A stretch of DNA of 64,000 bases from Planctomycetota bacterium. Its GTDB lineage: Bacteria > Planctomycetota > GCA-002687715. The notes beneath the pieces were generated by a model, which saw only the letters and a program-made list of their open reading frames with translations, was not told where the DNA came from and made no database searches. How positions within the stretch are numbered: position 1 is the stretch's first letter; every line of letters begins with the position of its first letter. The DNA lies in contig SIAO01000006.1 of assembly GCA_009691765.1 (NCBI GenBank), positions 62,001 to 126,000 of the forward strand, read 5' to 3'. The position numbers and the translations under genes were made by a program. Below, piece after piece: positions 27,277 through 35,187 of the stretch.

Positions 27277-29397
27277 TCATTGCACTGTGAAGGTGACGGC
27301 CATCGGTGTGCCGAGGGTCGCGCCGAAGGGCATGACCTCCACCTGAACAGAAGTGCCACTGCTCACTCCATCGGCGCCATAGTTCCAAGCCATGCTGACA
27401 GCGCCTGGTGCGACTTCCATGGTTGGTGTCGTGATCCCGGGGCTGAGTGGACTTTGGGAGACGATGGTTGCCGTCGACCAAGTGCTCGATGCCGCAGGGC
27501 GGAAGCGCACGACGACAAAACCGCCGTCGCCATCGACGTCGCTGACGGTGAAGTTGATGTTCACGACTCCTGCCGTTGCGTTCGCGGAACTCATCGGCAC
27601 GGAGACCACTGGTACCTGATTGCTGAAGGCGAACACTTCCGTGTTGCCTGCGATGTACGGCGCACCTGCGGTGGTGGAATTGCGTCCGCCGACGACAAGC
27701 ACGTTACCGCCGGGCATCGCTGTTGACGTGTGCATGCCGCGTGCAAGTTGCAATTGCGATGAGGTCGCAGTTGCTGTGAACGTCGTCGGCGCGCTGGCCG
27801 AGAAGATCGAGGGCAACAGGAACAGCGTGGTGTCCTTCGTGAAGCTCTCCACTGAGAAGGTGTCCTGCCATAGACCGCCAGCCAACATCACGGTCGAGTT
27901 GTCGAGGAAAGTGGCTGTGTGCAGAGCACGCGGGCTGGGGAGATTAGAGATCGCGACAAATTCGCCGAGCGGGCCATTCTCTGGCTTATAGAGGAATGCG
28001 GTGTTCAGCATGTTGCCTGTATCGGGCGAACGACCACCGGCAACCAGCACCCAACCATTGGCGAGGCGCGTGGCCGAATGACCGCAACGCGCTGTTGCTA
28101 CGTCAACGTTAGGGCAGTTGGCGCTGTTCAGCACTGTGCTGCTGCCGTTTGCGGGGTTGTAAAGTTCAGCCGTTGTCAGTGAGGCTCCCGGTGCTGTTGG
28201 GTCATAGCCTCCAACAACGAGGATCTTGCCGTTTGCCAGCAGTGTCGCGCTGTGTTCCGCACGTGTGATGTTCACGGCACCAACCGTGCTGAACGTGCTG
28301 GACGTCGGGTCAAAGCTCTCGACCGTGCTCGTAGCGTTCAACACGGCACCTGCGATGCTCGCACCGCCGATGATGATGATCGCGTTCGAAGGCACCCATG
28401 TAGCCGTGTGCGCGAAGCGTGCTTGGCCCATGGGGTTGGATGCACCTGAGATTCCTTCGGGGCTCGGCGTGTAAATCATGCCGGTACCAACATTGCCCTG
28501 TCCTAAAGCGCGCGCGAGCAGGGTGTAGCCTGCTGTGGTCGGGTCGAGGGAGTTTTCACCTGTTGCACCACCGCACACCAGCACGCGCAGCTCGCCGTTT
28601 GTTGGACCGATAGCCGGCTCAAGGAAGAAGCTGGAAGCATGCATGGCTCTGGCTCCGCCAAGCGCAGTATTGCCGAGGCTGAGCAGATACGTTGAAGGGT
28701 CGAAGACGAGGCGATCGAGGCTGTCGTAGGCGTCGCCTAACGATCCTGTACCACCGGCGATGAGCAATTGGCGAAGGTTGCCAGAGTTTGGCAACGCATT
28801 TGCCGTGTGCCCCGCTCGACCTGTACCCACACCACCGGGTGGAAGCGGCGGCGCGATTGGCCCGTTCGCACTTTGAGCAGGCAGGCCCGAGGTGTAGTTG
28901 AAGGATGGAGACGAACCTGAGCCACCTTGAATGCCGTTAGACACAGTGGTCAGGTGGAAGGTGCAAATGGCCCCAATGAAACCGAGATCTGCGCCAGCAA
29001 ACCAACTGAATGATCCATTCAGCACTCCGCCCAGTGGAATGATGAGTCCTGAGAGGACGCTAGGCGTGGTGGCGGGCACGGGTGGCGAAAAGCTCCCCGG
29101 TGCAGGTGTTGCAGGAAAACCTGGAATGCCGTCAGCGTTGCCGGCGGTGGTGCCGACGACGTACGTGGGAAAGATGTCTATCACGCTGCCCGCAGGACCC
29201 GTGACGCTCCAAGTGAACACCACAACGCCGTGCGACGGGGCGAAGGCGTTGTCCGGCTCTGCGACCAATGCAGTAATGCCACTCGGAGGTGGAGGTGGAG
29301 GCGTGATGCCACTGCCGTGGTCGTAACAGCCAGTGACCAAAGTCAGTACGAGCGCGATGCCAACAGCACAACGACCACTCCGATAAAGGAGAGACAT
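27277..29397 (-). CDS. Kelch-repeat lipoprotein (galactose-oxidase-like beta-propeller)
   Basis: 706 residues. The ATG at 29397 is chosen because it follows GGGGA at a good distance and opens a lipoprotein signal peptide with lipobox VTGC (Cys about 25); a longer open frame upstream has no such features. A Pro-rich linker follows. The body contains six or so kelch blades with recurring patterns such as ARFAHTATWVPSNAIIIIGG, AEHSATLLANGKILVVGGYD, CGHSATRLANGWVLVAGGRS and RALHTATFLDNSTVMLAGG. A C-terminal Ig-like or fibronectin-like domain follows. Probably an exported adhesion or binding protein. The active-site residues of galactose oxidase were not recognised. Promoter at 29483-29511. Confidence 0.86.
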   Translation of the reverse strand: MSLLYRSGRCAVGIALVLTLVTGCYDHGSGITPPPPPPSGITALVAEPDNAFAPSHGVVVFTWSVTGPAGSVIDIFPTYVVGTTAGNADGIPGFPATPAPGSFSPPVPATTPSVLSGLIIPLGGVLNGSFSWFAGADLGFIGAICTFHLTTVSNGIQGGSGSSPSFNYTSGLPAQSANGPIAPPLPPGGVGTGRAGHTANALPNSGNLRQLLIAGGTGSLGDAYDSLDRLVFDPSTYLLSLGNTALGGARAMHASSFFLEPAIGPTNGELRVLVCGGATGENSLDPTTAGYTLLARALGQGNVGTGMIYTPSPEGISGASNPMGQARFAHTATWVPSNAIIIIGGASIAGAVLNATSTVESFDPTSSTFSTVGAVNITRAEHSATLLANGKILVVGGYDPTAPGASLTTAELYNPANGSSTVLNSANCPNVDVATARCGHSATRLANGWVLVAGGRSPDTGNMLNTAFLYKPENGPLGEFVAISNLPSPRALHTATFLDNSTVMLAGGLWQDTFSVESFTKDTTLFLLPSIFSASAPTTFTATATSSQLQLARGMHTSTAMPGGNVLVVGGRNSTTAGAPYIAGNTEVFAFSNQVPVVSVPMSSANATAGVVNINFTVSDVDGDGGFVVVRFRPAASSTWSTATIVSQSPLSPGITTPTMEVAPGAVSMAWNYGADGVSSGTSVQVEVMPFGATLGTPMAVTFTVQ

Positions 29398-29482
29398 GTC
29401 ATTCCCCATGATGATGTTCCCGATCAGACCGAACAGCTCTGACCCATTCCCTTGCGCCCACGGCAGTCCCGTAGGCACTGAG

Positions 29483-29511
29483 AGTTTATGAGTGCTGTCA
29501 TGATTGGTCAA
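29483..29511 (-). promoter_or_regulatory. Sigma-70-type promoter for the kelch lipoprotein gene
   Basis: On the minus strand TTGACC (29506-29511) and TAAACT (29483-29488) are separated by exactly 17 bp and point at the ATG at 29397. This is the closest match to the consensus promoter in the window. Confidence 0.65.
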
Positions 29512-29643
29512 TGCCACTGGCAGGGCTTTCGGACGGACAGAATTTGACACTCTTCGACCATTTGCGTGCTTCCTCTGCAATGCTCTTGAGTGCTATAGGA
29601 CGGGGGAGCGCACGCCGAATGGTCGGTTCCGTGCTCCCAACTC

Positions 29644-32058
29644 ATGAGCGGCCTTACGTTCGGCTTTGCAAGAAATTGTGCATGCGTCCTCGGTTTCGGC
29701 ATTGCGGCTGCCGCCGTGTGCTTTGACATCGAGATTGCACAGCCATATACGCTCCCCAAAGAGCTGTGGGCCGCGTTGGTACCAGCGTTGCTTCTTTGCG
29801 CCCTGCTCATGCGAACCGCCATTGCGCGCCGGTCGTTGAGCTGCCCCCGCGAATTGTGGCTGGCTGGCCTATTTGCTGTCTTCGCCATGGCAACTTTGCA
29901 ATGGGCCCGTAGCCCGGCGGCCGGTGTTTCGGCTGCACTGCTCTCGCTTCAAAATGTTGTGTGGATTGCCCTTGGGGCATGGGTGCTCAAGGAGAGTACG
30001 GCCCGCAAGGCGTTTCTGTTGGGGCTTACTTCGGGTGGTCTTGCAACCTCGATCCTAGGGTTGTTGCAGTGGCTGCATTGGGACTCCGTGTTGTTAGGCA
30101 CTTTCGCTGAGCGGTTTGCGGGGCTGCCTCAGGTAGACAGGCCTGCCGCCACCTTTGGGCATGTGAACATGGCCGCGGAGGCAGCTTTGTGTGGTTTCTG
30201 GGGGGCGCTCGGTCTTGTGATCCAAGGACAAGCTGGCCGCGTGTTCAAGGCCCTAGGCTGGTGCGGCGCCATCCTCACGAGCGTTTTCTTGATCGTTGCC
30301 GGCAGCCGTGCCGCGTGGATTGGAGCCGCCCTTGGAGCGGTGGTTTTTGCCAGCCTCTGGTTGCGCAGCCTTGATGGCGACCAACGGCGCAGAGCCGGCA
30401 TCAAGCTCGCGTGTGGGGCAGCGTGTCTTGTGATGTTGTTGATGGCGATTGACCCGGCAGTGCGTGTCCCCGGACGTGGTGGTAGCGCAGGCGTTCATCC
30501 AAGCGACCGAGTGCTCGACCTGTTCTCGCTGGACAGCGGCACTGAACGTGAGCGTCTCGTGCTGTGGCAAAACTCGCTCGCGATGTGTGCGTCCGCTCCG
30601 TTCCTCGGCATTGGCGCCGGCAACTGGAGTGTGGCCTATCCGGCATTCGCACGCGCCGTGGCAGTCCTGAACCCCAAGGCCTACAACTTGCAGCGCCAAC
30701 CTGAAGCTGCGCACATGGAGGCGTTGCAACTTCTTTGCGAAACCGGAATCGTCGGCTTCATGCTCATGGCTGCTGTGTTCTTGAGTGCGCTTGCTGAAGG
30801 ATGGCGTCGCGGCATGGAGCTCGTGCCACTTCTTGCGTTGGTGGTCGCAGTGCTTGGAGCTTCGATCGCTGCTTATGTGTTTCAAAATCCAGTGCCAGCA
30901 GCAGCCGCCTTCATGAGTTTGGGCGCGCTCGTCGCAGCACCGTTACGCCAGCGTCGTGGCGATGTGCAGATCAACAACGTGTGGTCCATCGCGTTGCTTG
31001 CAGTTTGTGTGACGGTGTTGCTTGCGCTTGCGTGGCACGCGCGCGTGGAAGCCAGCCGCATGCTGCAGCAAGGCCGCACGGCGCGTTTGTCGTTGCAGTT
31101 GACTGAGCCGAGTGCACTGCGCCTCCTGCGAATTCAGACGCTCGATGCGATGGATCGCGCGCTCACTCGACGGCCTGGCGACTATCAACTGCACGCAGAA
31201 CGTGCTTTGGCGTTGTGGGACCTTGGACTGAATGATCAAGCGTTGGATGCGTTCGATCGTGTGCTCGCGCTGAATCCAGATTTCGTGAATGGCTTGCTGC
31301 TGAAGGCCGTGTTGTTGCAAGGCCGCGACGAGTTGCCTTCGGCCTACGAGTTGCTGCGCCGCGCGATCTTGATTCAGCCGCACTCACCGGAATTGCGGTA
31401 TGCGTTGGGGCAGGTGTTCGAGAGTTGGGCTCGTCGCGCTCCGAACGAGAATCCACTTCACTTGCATGCGGCGCTTGCGCAATACCGACAAGCGGCTGCC
31501 GCGCGCGAGTTCATGCCGCTTGCACGGTTGGCTTTAGCGCGACTCTTGCTGGATTCAGGCGGAGATCCTGTTGAAGTTGTGGGGCTGCTGACAAAGGCGG
31601 AAGAGAATGCTGTGTTGCTTCCGGACTTGTTGGCTGTATGTGCACGACTGGCCGGACATCCGCGGCTGTTGGCAACAGCGCCCGGGCTGTATGGGCCAGG
31701 GGGCGCGCGCACCCAGGTGCTGTGGCGGCGCATCGTCAGCCTCGCACCGAATCACTCTGAGGCCTTGTTGGAAATGACTCTCGCGCCGTTGCACGGTTTC
31801 GTGACACCCTCCAGCGAGCAGGTTTCGCAGATGCTGGCTGTGATCGAAGCACAGTCGGTGACGGAGGCACGCTCTCCGTTGTTGCATTACTATCGTGCGC
31901 GCGTGCTGGAGCTTGCGGGGCGAGCGCATGAAGCGCTTCAAGAATGGACCCTGATCTTGCGCGCCGGAGTCGAAGAATGGCAGAGTCACCCACGCACGCA
32001 TCTCATGATGGAGGAAGCCCTCGAAGCCGTGCAACGCTTGGGTGGACGCGTGCGCTGA
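29644..32058 (+). CDS. O-antigen ligase/polymerase-like membrane protein (Wzy/WaaL type) with C-terminal TPR domain
   Basis: 804 residues. About 11-12 hydrophobic segments fill the first 440 residues. The Wzy_C/WaaL-like motif is in the large loop (SDRVLDLFSLDSGTERERLVLWQNSL, then FLGIGAGNWSVAYP and AAHMEALQLLCETGIVGF near 30600-30750). The C-terminal about 300 residues are TPR-like helical repeats (RALALWDLGLNDQALDAFDRVLALNPDF). Such proteins join or polymerise undecaprenyl-linked glycans on the periplasmic side. The TPR tail could recruit partners. The start is the ATG at 29644, with no strong ribosome site. Its 3' end overlaps the next gene by 82 bp if that gene starts at 31977. Confidence 0.86.
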   Translation: MSGLTFGFARNCACVLGFGIAAAAVCFDIEIAQPYTLPKELWAALVPALLLCALLMRTAIARRSLSCPRELWLAGLFAVFAMATLQWARSPAAGVSAALLSLQNVVWIALGAWVLKESTARKAFLLGLTSGGLATSILGLLQWLHWDSVLLGTFAERFAGLPQVDRPAATFGHVNMAAEAALCGFWGALGLVIQGQAGRVFKALGWCGAILTSVFLIVAGSRAAWIGAALGAVVFASLWLRSLDGDQRRRAGIKLACGAACLVMLLMAIDPAVRVPGRGGSAGVHPSDRVLDLFSLDSGTERERLVLWQNSLAMCASAPFLGIGAGNWSVAYPAFARAVAVLNPKAYNLQRQPEAAHMEALQLLCETGIVGFMLMAAVFLSALAEGWRRGMELVPLLALVVAVLGASIAAYVFQNPVPAAAAFMSLGALVAAPLRQRRGDVQINNVWSIALLAVCVTVLLALAWHARVEASRMLQQGRTARLSLQLTEPSALRLLRIQTLDAMDRALTRRPGDYQLHAERALALWDLGLNDQALDAFDRVLALNPDFVNGLLLKAVLLQGRDELPSAYELLRRAILIQPHSPELRYALGQVFESWARRAPNENPLHLHAALAQYRQAAAAREFMPLARLALARLLLDSGGDPVEVVGLLTKAEENAVLLPDLLAVCARLAGHPRLLATAPGLYGPGGARTQVLWRRIVSLAPNHSEALLEMTLAPLHGFVTPSSEQVSQMLAVIEAQSVTEARSPLLHYYRARVLELAGRAHEALQEWTLILRAGVEEWQSHPRTHLMMEEALEAVQRLGGRVR

Positions 32059-32405
32059 GCTGTGCGTGTGCGTTGCTTGCGCTTTCTGCGCGGGCCCAAG
32101 ATCCGCTCAAGCCGCCACCAATCGTCATCAACCGCGACGCCGCGCCTGAAGTGCCGCTGCAACCAGCGGGGCAGCGCAATCCACCAGCGCAGGGAGCGCG
32201 ACCGCCTACTCTCGGAGGCGATGATACGGAGCGTGAAGTCGAAGCCGTGGAACTTGAAGGGCGCTTCGCGGCCAAGAGCGCTCGAGAGAAGTTGGACAGC
32301 ATCACTCCAGAGCCGCTGTGGCGACGTGTCGGGCTCGTAGTCCTCATGCTTGTTGGTGTGCTGGGTTTGATCGTAATAGTGGCCCTGCGCAAGCTACGCC
32401 GCTGA
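31977..32405 (+). CDS. Small exported membrane protein of unknown function
   Basis: 142 residues. The ATG at 31977 is the only start compatible with the hydrophobic segment ALSCACALLALSARAQ (about residues 27-42), which looks like a signal peptide with a long basic n-region. A Pro-rich, acidic domain follows (PPPIVINRDAAPEVPLQP; ERE...AVELEGRFAAKSAREKLDSI). The C-terminus has a membrane helix (VGLVVLMLVGVLGLIVIVAL, about 117-136) and a basic tail KLRR. It overlaps the upstream O-antigen-ligase-like gene by 82 bp, which suggests coupling. The family was not recognised. Confidence 0.65.
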   Translation: MAESPTHASHDGGSPRSRATLGWTRALSCACALLALSARAQDPLKPPPIVINRDAAPEVPLQPAGQRNPPAQGARPPTLGGDDTEREVEAVELEGRFAAKSAREKLDSITPEPLWRRVGLVVLMLVGVLGLIVIVALRKLRR

Positions 32406-32415
32406 CGCAGCGGGC

Positions 32416-32438
32416 TATGATCCGCTCTCCCCAAGGAG
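32416..32438 (+). promoter_or_regulatory. -10 element and ribosome site before the M14 peptidase gene
   Basis: TATGAT (32416-32421) is followed by AAGGAG (32433-32438), which is 6 bp before the ATG at 32445. This gives a predicted leader of about 17 nt. No clear -35 hexamer. Confidence 0.45.
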
Positions 32439-32444
32439 CTGCTC

Positions 32445-34958
32445 ATGCTGCGTGTTTGTGTATTCCTCGTACTGCTTTGCACTGCTGTTGTCCAAGCTCA
32501 AGCGGTTCCCGAATTCAAGGCGCTGATCGGTCATACCCCTGGAGAGCAATTCACGCCGCAAGCAGCGTTGGAGGTGTGGGTGCGCGCAGCAGCAGCAGCC
32601 TCTCCGCGCGCGCGGCTCGTGGAATACGGCCGCACGCCTGAAGGGCGGGCATTGCTGTTGGTGGTGGTGAGCGCAGAAGCCAACCACGAGCACATGCAAG
32701 AGTTGCGCACACGCCATGCCTTGCTGGCTTCAGGGCGAGCGGATGTGGACATCGCCGCCAATGTGCAGGGTTTGCCTGCGGTGGTCTGGCTCTCCTACAC
32801 CGTGCACGGTGATGAAGCGTCAGGGTCTGAGGCGGCGCTGTTGGTGCTGCGCCGTTTGCTCACAGCAACAGACGAAGAGACTGTGCGCTGGTTGCGCGAC
32901 ACCATCATCATCATCGACCCTTGCTTGAATCCTGATGGACGCGACCGCTACGTGCAGTGGTTCCGCTCAGTGCAAGGCATCGCACCGGACGTGGATGTTC
33001 ACACCGCGGAGCACGATCAACCGTGGCCGGGCGGACGAGAGAATCACTGGTACTTCGACTTGAATCGAGATTGGGCTTTTGCAACGCAGCCCGAGACGCG
33101 TGCTCGCTTGCCGCACTTCGTTGCATGGCAGCCGCAGGTGCACGCAGACCTGCACGAGATGAGCTATCGCAGCACTTACTTCTTCTTTCCCGCAGAAAAG
33201 CCAATCAACATCCATTTGCCTGAACACACCATGAAATGGGGACGTCTGTTCGGCGAAGGCAACGCGCGCGCTTTCGATGAGCGTGGCTGGCCCTACTACA
33301 CGGCCGAGGATTTCGATTTGTTTTACCCAGGGTACGGGGACAGTTGGCCTTCTTTGCACGGTGCCATCGGCATGACGTACGAACAGGCCGGAGGAGGGCG
33401 CGCAGGATCAGCAGTGAGACTTCCTGATGGGCGCGTGCTGACGCTTGCAGACCGTGCAGCTCACCACGAACTCGCGAGTTACTCCACAATTGCAACCGCA
33501 GCAACGCGCCGTCAAGAATTGCTGACTGATTACGCCATGTTTCGACGCACGGCGTTGGAAGAAGGCCGGACTGGCGCTGTGAGGAGTTTCTTGCTGGCAC
33601 CGGGGCAAGATCCGGGCGCTCTGGATGCACTTGTGGAAACGCTTCAATTGCAAGGCATCAGCGTGCAGTGTGCAAGCACAGCCTTCACGGCGGAAAAAGT
33701 GAAAGACGCCCTCGGTGGTGTGGTGCACGACCGCACCTTTGAAGTTGGGACTTGTATTGTGGATCTCGCACAACCAGCGCAGCGCTTGGCAAAGACCCTT
33801 TTGGAACCGCGCACGGTGATTCGCGAACTCTTCTTCTACGACATCTCGGCATGGAGTTTGCCGCTGGCGCATGGTGTGCAGGTGTATGAATCGCCGGTGT
33901 TGCCGAGCGTGCCGCTGCACATGAAAGACGAGTTGCTTGCGCCCGCAGGTGGATGCCCAGAAGCGGCACCCAAGGTGGGTTGGCTCGTGCGTTATGGCAC
34001 GCGCGGCGCAGTGGAAGCGTTGGTGGCGCTTCTTGCCGAAGGTGTGCGCGTCAAATCTGCACACAAGGAGTTTCTGCTCGGAGATCAGTTCTTTGCGCGC
34101 GGCACGCTGTTGCTTCGTCGTGATGAGAATGCCGTTGATGTGCGCGCCACTTTGGATCGCATCGGGCGTAAGCACCATGTCGTGTTTATGCCTGTCGACA
34201 GCGGATTCACGGCACAGGGCATCGATCTTGGCAGTGTGTCCATCACTCCCATTGTGCCGCCGCGCATCGCGTTGCTTGGCGGCGAAGATTTCAGTGAGAC
34301 ATCTTTCGGGGCCACGCGACATCTGCTGGATGAAGTGTTGCACGCGCCGTTGAGCGTGTTCACACCGGATCGATTCCTCGCCGCAGACCATGCACGTTAC
34401 AGCGCCGTGGTTCTGCCCGAGGGGCGCGTGAGTGACAAACTGAAAGAAGCACTCCAACGCTTTGCACGCTTGGGCGGCGTGGTGGTTGCCATGGGCGACT
34501 CTGCTTTCGCCTTGGTACCCAAGGCGGAAGCCGCTGCAGGGAAACCGACGCCGGAGGCACCGCGCCGCCGCTGGATTGAGGAGCGTGAAGCGGAGGAGCG
34601 CCGGTTGCAGCAGCCGGGATCGGTGTTCCGCGTTGAATTGGATCCAGCGCACCCGTTGAGCTTTGGGTACCGCAGCGAACTATCGGCCTTCAAGGCTGGG
34701 GTTCGCGCGCTTGATCCGGCGCTTGCCGGAACACATGTGGCGTTGTTCAAGGAAGCCGCAGAAGTTTCGGGTTACGTAGCGCCGGAACACGCCAAGGCTC
34801 TCGGCGGCCGCGCCTATGCCACAGTCCTTGATGAAGGCCAGGGCGCAATAGTGCTTTTCGCCGACGATCCGAATTTTCGCGGGGCGTGGCGCGGGCTTAC
34901 ACGCATGTTCATGAACGCCGTGCTGCTACTTCCAACGCGGCATGTGATGCGCAACTAG
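32445..34958 (+). CDS. Secreted M14-family zinc carboxypeptidase with C-terminal GATase-like domain
   Basis: 837 residues with a signal peptide (LRVCVFLVLLCTAVVQAQ). The M14 zinc ligands are in VHGDEASGSEAAL (HxxE type, near 32805) and VHADLHEM (second His, near 33138). The substrate-binding NPDGRDRY and DLNRDW are present, and a Glu in IGMTYEQAGG (near 33370) fits the general base. The about 400-residue C-terminal part contains a class I amidotransferase/ThuA-like region (RIALLGGEDFSETSFG to VVVAMGDSAFAL). This matches large secreted M14 proteins of several bacterial phyla. It is likely to cleave peptides in the periplasm or outside the cell. AAGGAG supports the start. Confidence 0.9.
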   Translation: MLRVCVFLVLLCTAVVQAQAVPEFKALIGHTPGEQFTPQAALEVWVRAAAAASPRARLVEYGRTPEGRALLLVVVSAEANHEHMQELRTRHALLASGRADVDIAANVQGLPAVVWLSYTVHGDEASGSEAALLVLRRLLTATDEETVRWLRDTIIIIDPCLNPDGRDRYVQWFRSVQGIAPDVDVHTAEHDQPWPGGRENHWYFDLNRDWAFATQPETRARLPHFVAWQPQVHADLHEMSYRSTYFFFPAEKPINIHLPEHTMKWGRLFGEGNARAFDERGWPYYTAEDFDLFYPGYGDSWPSLHGAIGMTYEQAGGGRAGSAVRLPDGRVLTLADRAAHHELASYSTIATAATRRQELLTDYAMFRRTALEEGRTGAVRSFLLAPGQDPGALDALVETLQLQGISVQCASTAFTAEKVKDALGGVVHDRTFEVGTCIVDLAQPAQRLAKTLLEPRTVIRELFFYDISAWSLPLAHGVQVYESPVLPSVPLHMKDELLAPAGGCPEAAPKVGWLVRYGTRGAVEALVALLAEGVRVKSAHKEFLLGDQFFARGTLLLRRDENAVDVRATLDRIGRKHHVVFMPVDSGFTAQGIDLGSVSITPIVPPRIALLGGEDFSETSFGATRHLLDEVLHAPLSVFTPDRFLAADHARYSAVVLPEGRVSDKLKEALQRFARLGGVVVAMGDSAFALVPKAEAAAGKPTPEAPRRRWIEEREAEERRLQQPGSVFRVELDPAHPLSFGYRSELSAFKAGVRALDPALAGTHVALFKEAAEVSGYVAPEHAKALGGRAYATVLDEGQGAIVLFADDPNFRGAWRGLTRMFMNAVLLLPTRHVMRN

Positions 34959-35187
34959 TCTGTAGCAATCTGTTCGCATGGGCAAAAGTGAGCGCGGGCG
35001 GAGCGCGGCTGAGGGGGGTGACCGAACAAGGTCGTTGGAGTGCATCCGACCGACCTGCGAGGCGCCCCCTCCCGCGCGCAGTCGGCGCGAACCAGCAGGC
35101 ATCCGAGCCGTAATGCGTAGTCCTCTCCGGCTGCACGAAGCCTGCGCGAACCACCGCTCGCGCGACCACCGCGTTTCCTGCCGAGGT
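34959..35187. ncRNA. Candidate structured RNA in a convergent intergenic region
   Basis: No convincing gene. It shows strong potential structure instead. Hairpin A pairs 35003-35008 with 35072-35077, then 35011-35017 with 35065-35071, and is capped by a long helix 35029-35056 (about 11 bp, one bulge, loop GTGCA). Hairpin B pairs 35095-35100 with 35140-35145 and 35106-35110 with 35128-35132. The 10-mer GCGCGAACCA occurs at 35085 and 35144, flanking hairpin B, and a near copy starts at 35160. It does not match tmRNA, SRP RNA or 6S RNA motifs that I can recognise. Strand unknown; a plain terminator role is the main alternative, but there is no T tract. Confidence 0.35.

Noticed and set aside
29544-29549. 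TTGACA upstream of the O-antigen-ligase-like gene
   Set aside because: No -10-like hexamer lies 16-18 bp downstream, so I do not call a promoter from it.
33408-34652. A 414-codon open frame opposite the M14 peptidase
   Set aside because: The zinc ligands and signal peptide belong to the plus-strand gene; the minus-strand frame has Cys/His-rich but random composition.
35144-35172. Possible start of a CRISPR or tandem repeat array (GCGCGAACCACCGC and GCGCGACCACCGC)
   Set aside because: Only two to three imperfect copies with no regular spacers and no cas gene.
34959-35187. SRP RNA, tmRNA or 6S RNA at this site
   Set aside because: No SRP loop motif (GGAAG/GCAGCC type), no tRNA-like end or tag frame, and two side-by-side hairpins rather than one long rod with a central bubble.
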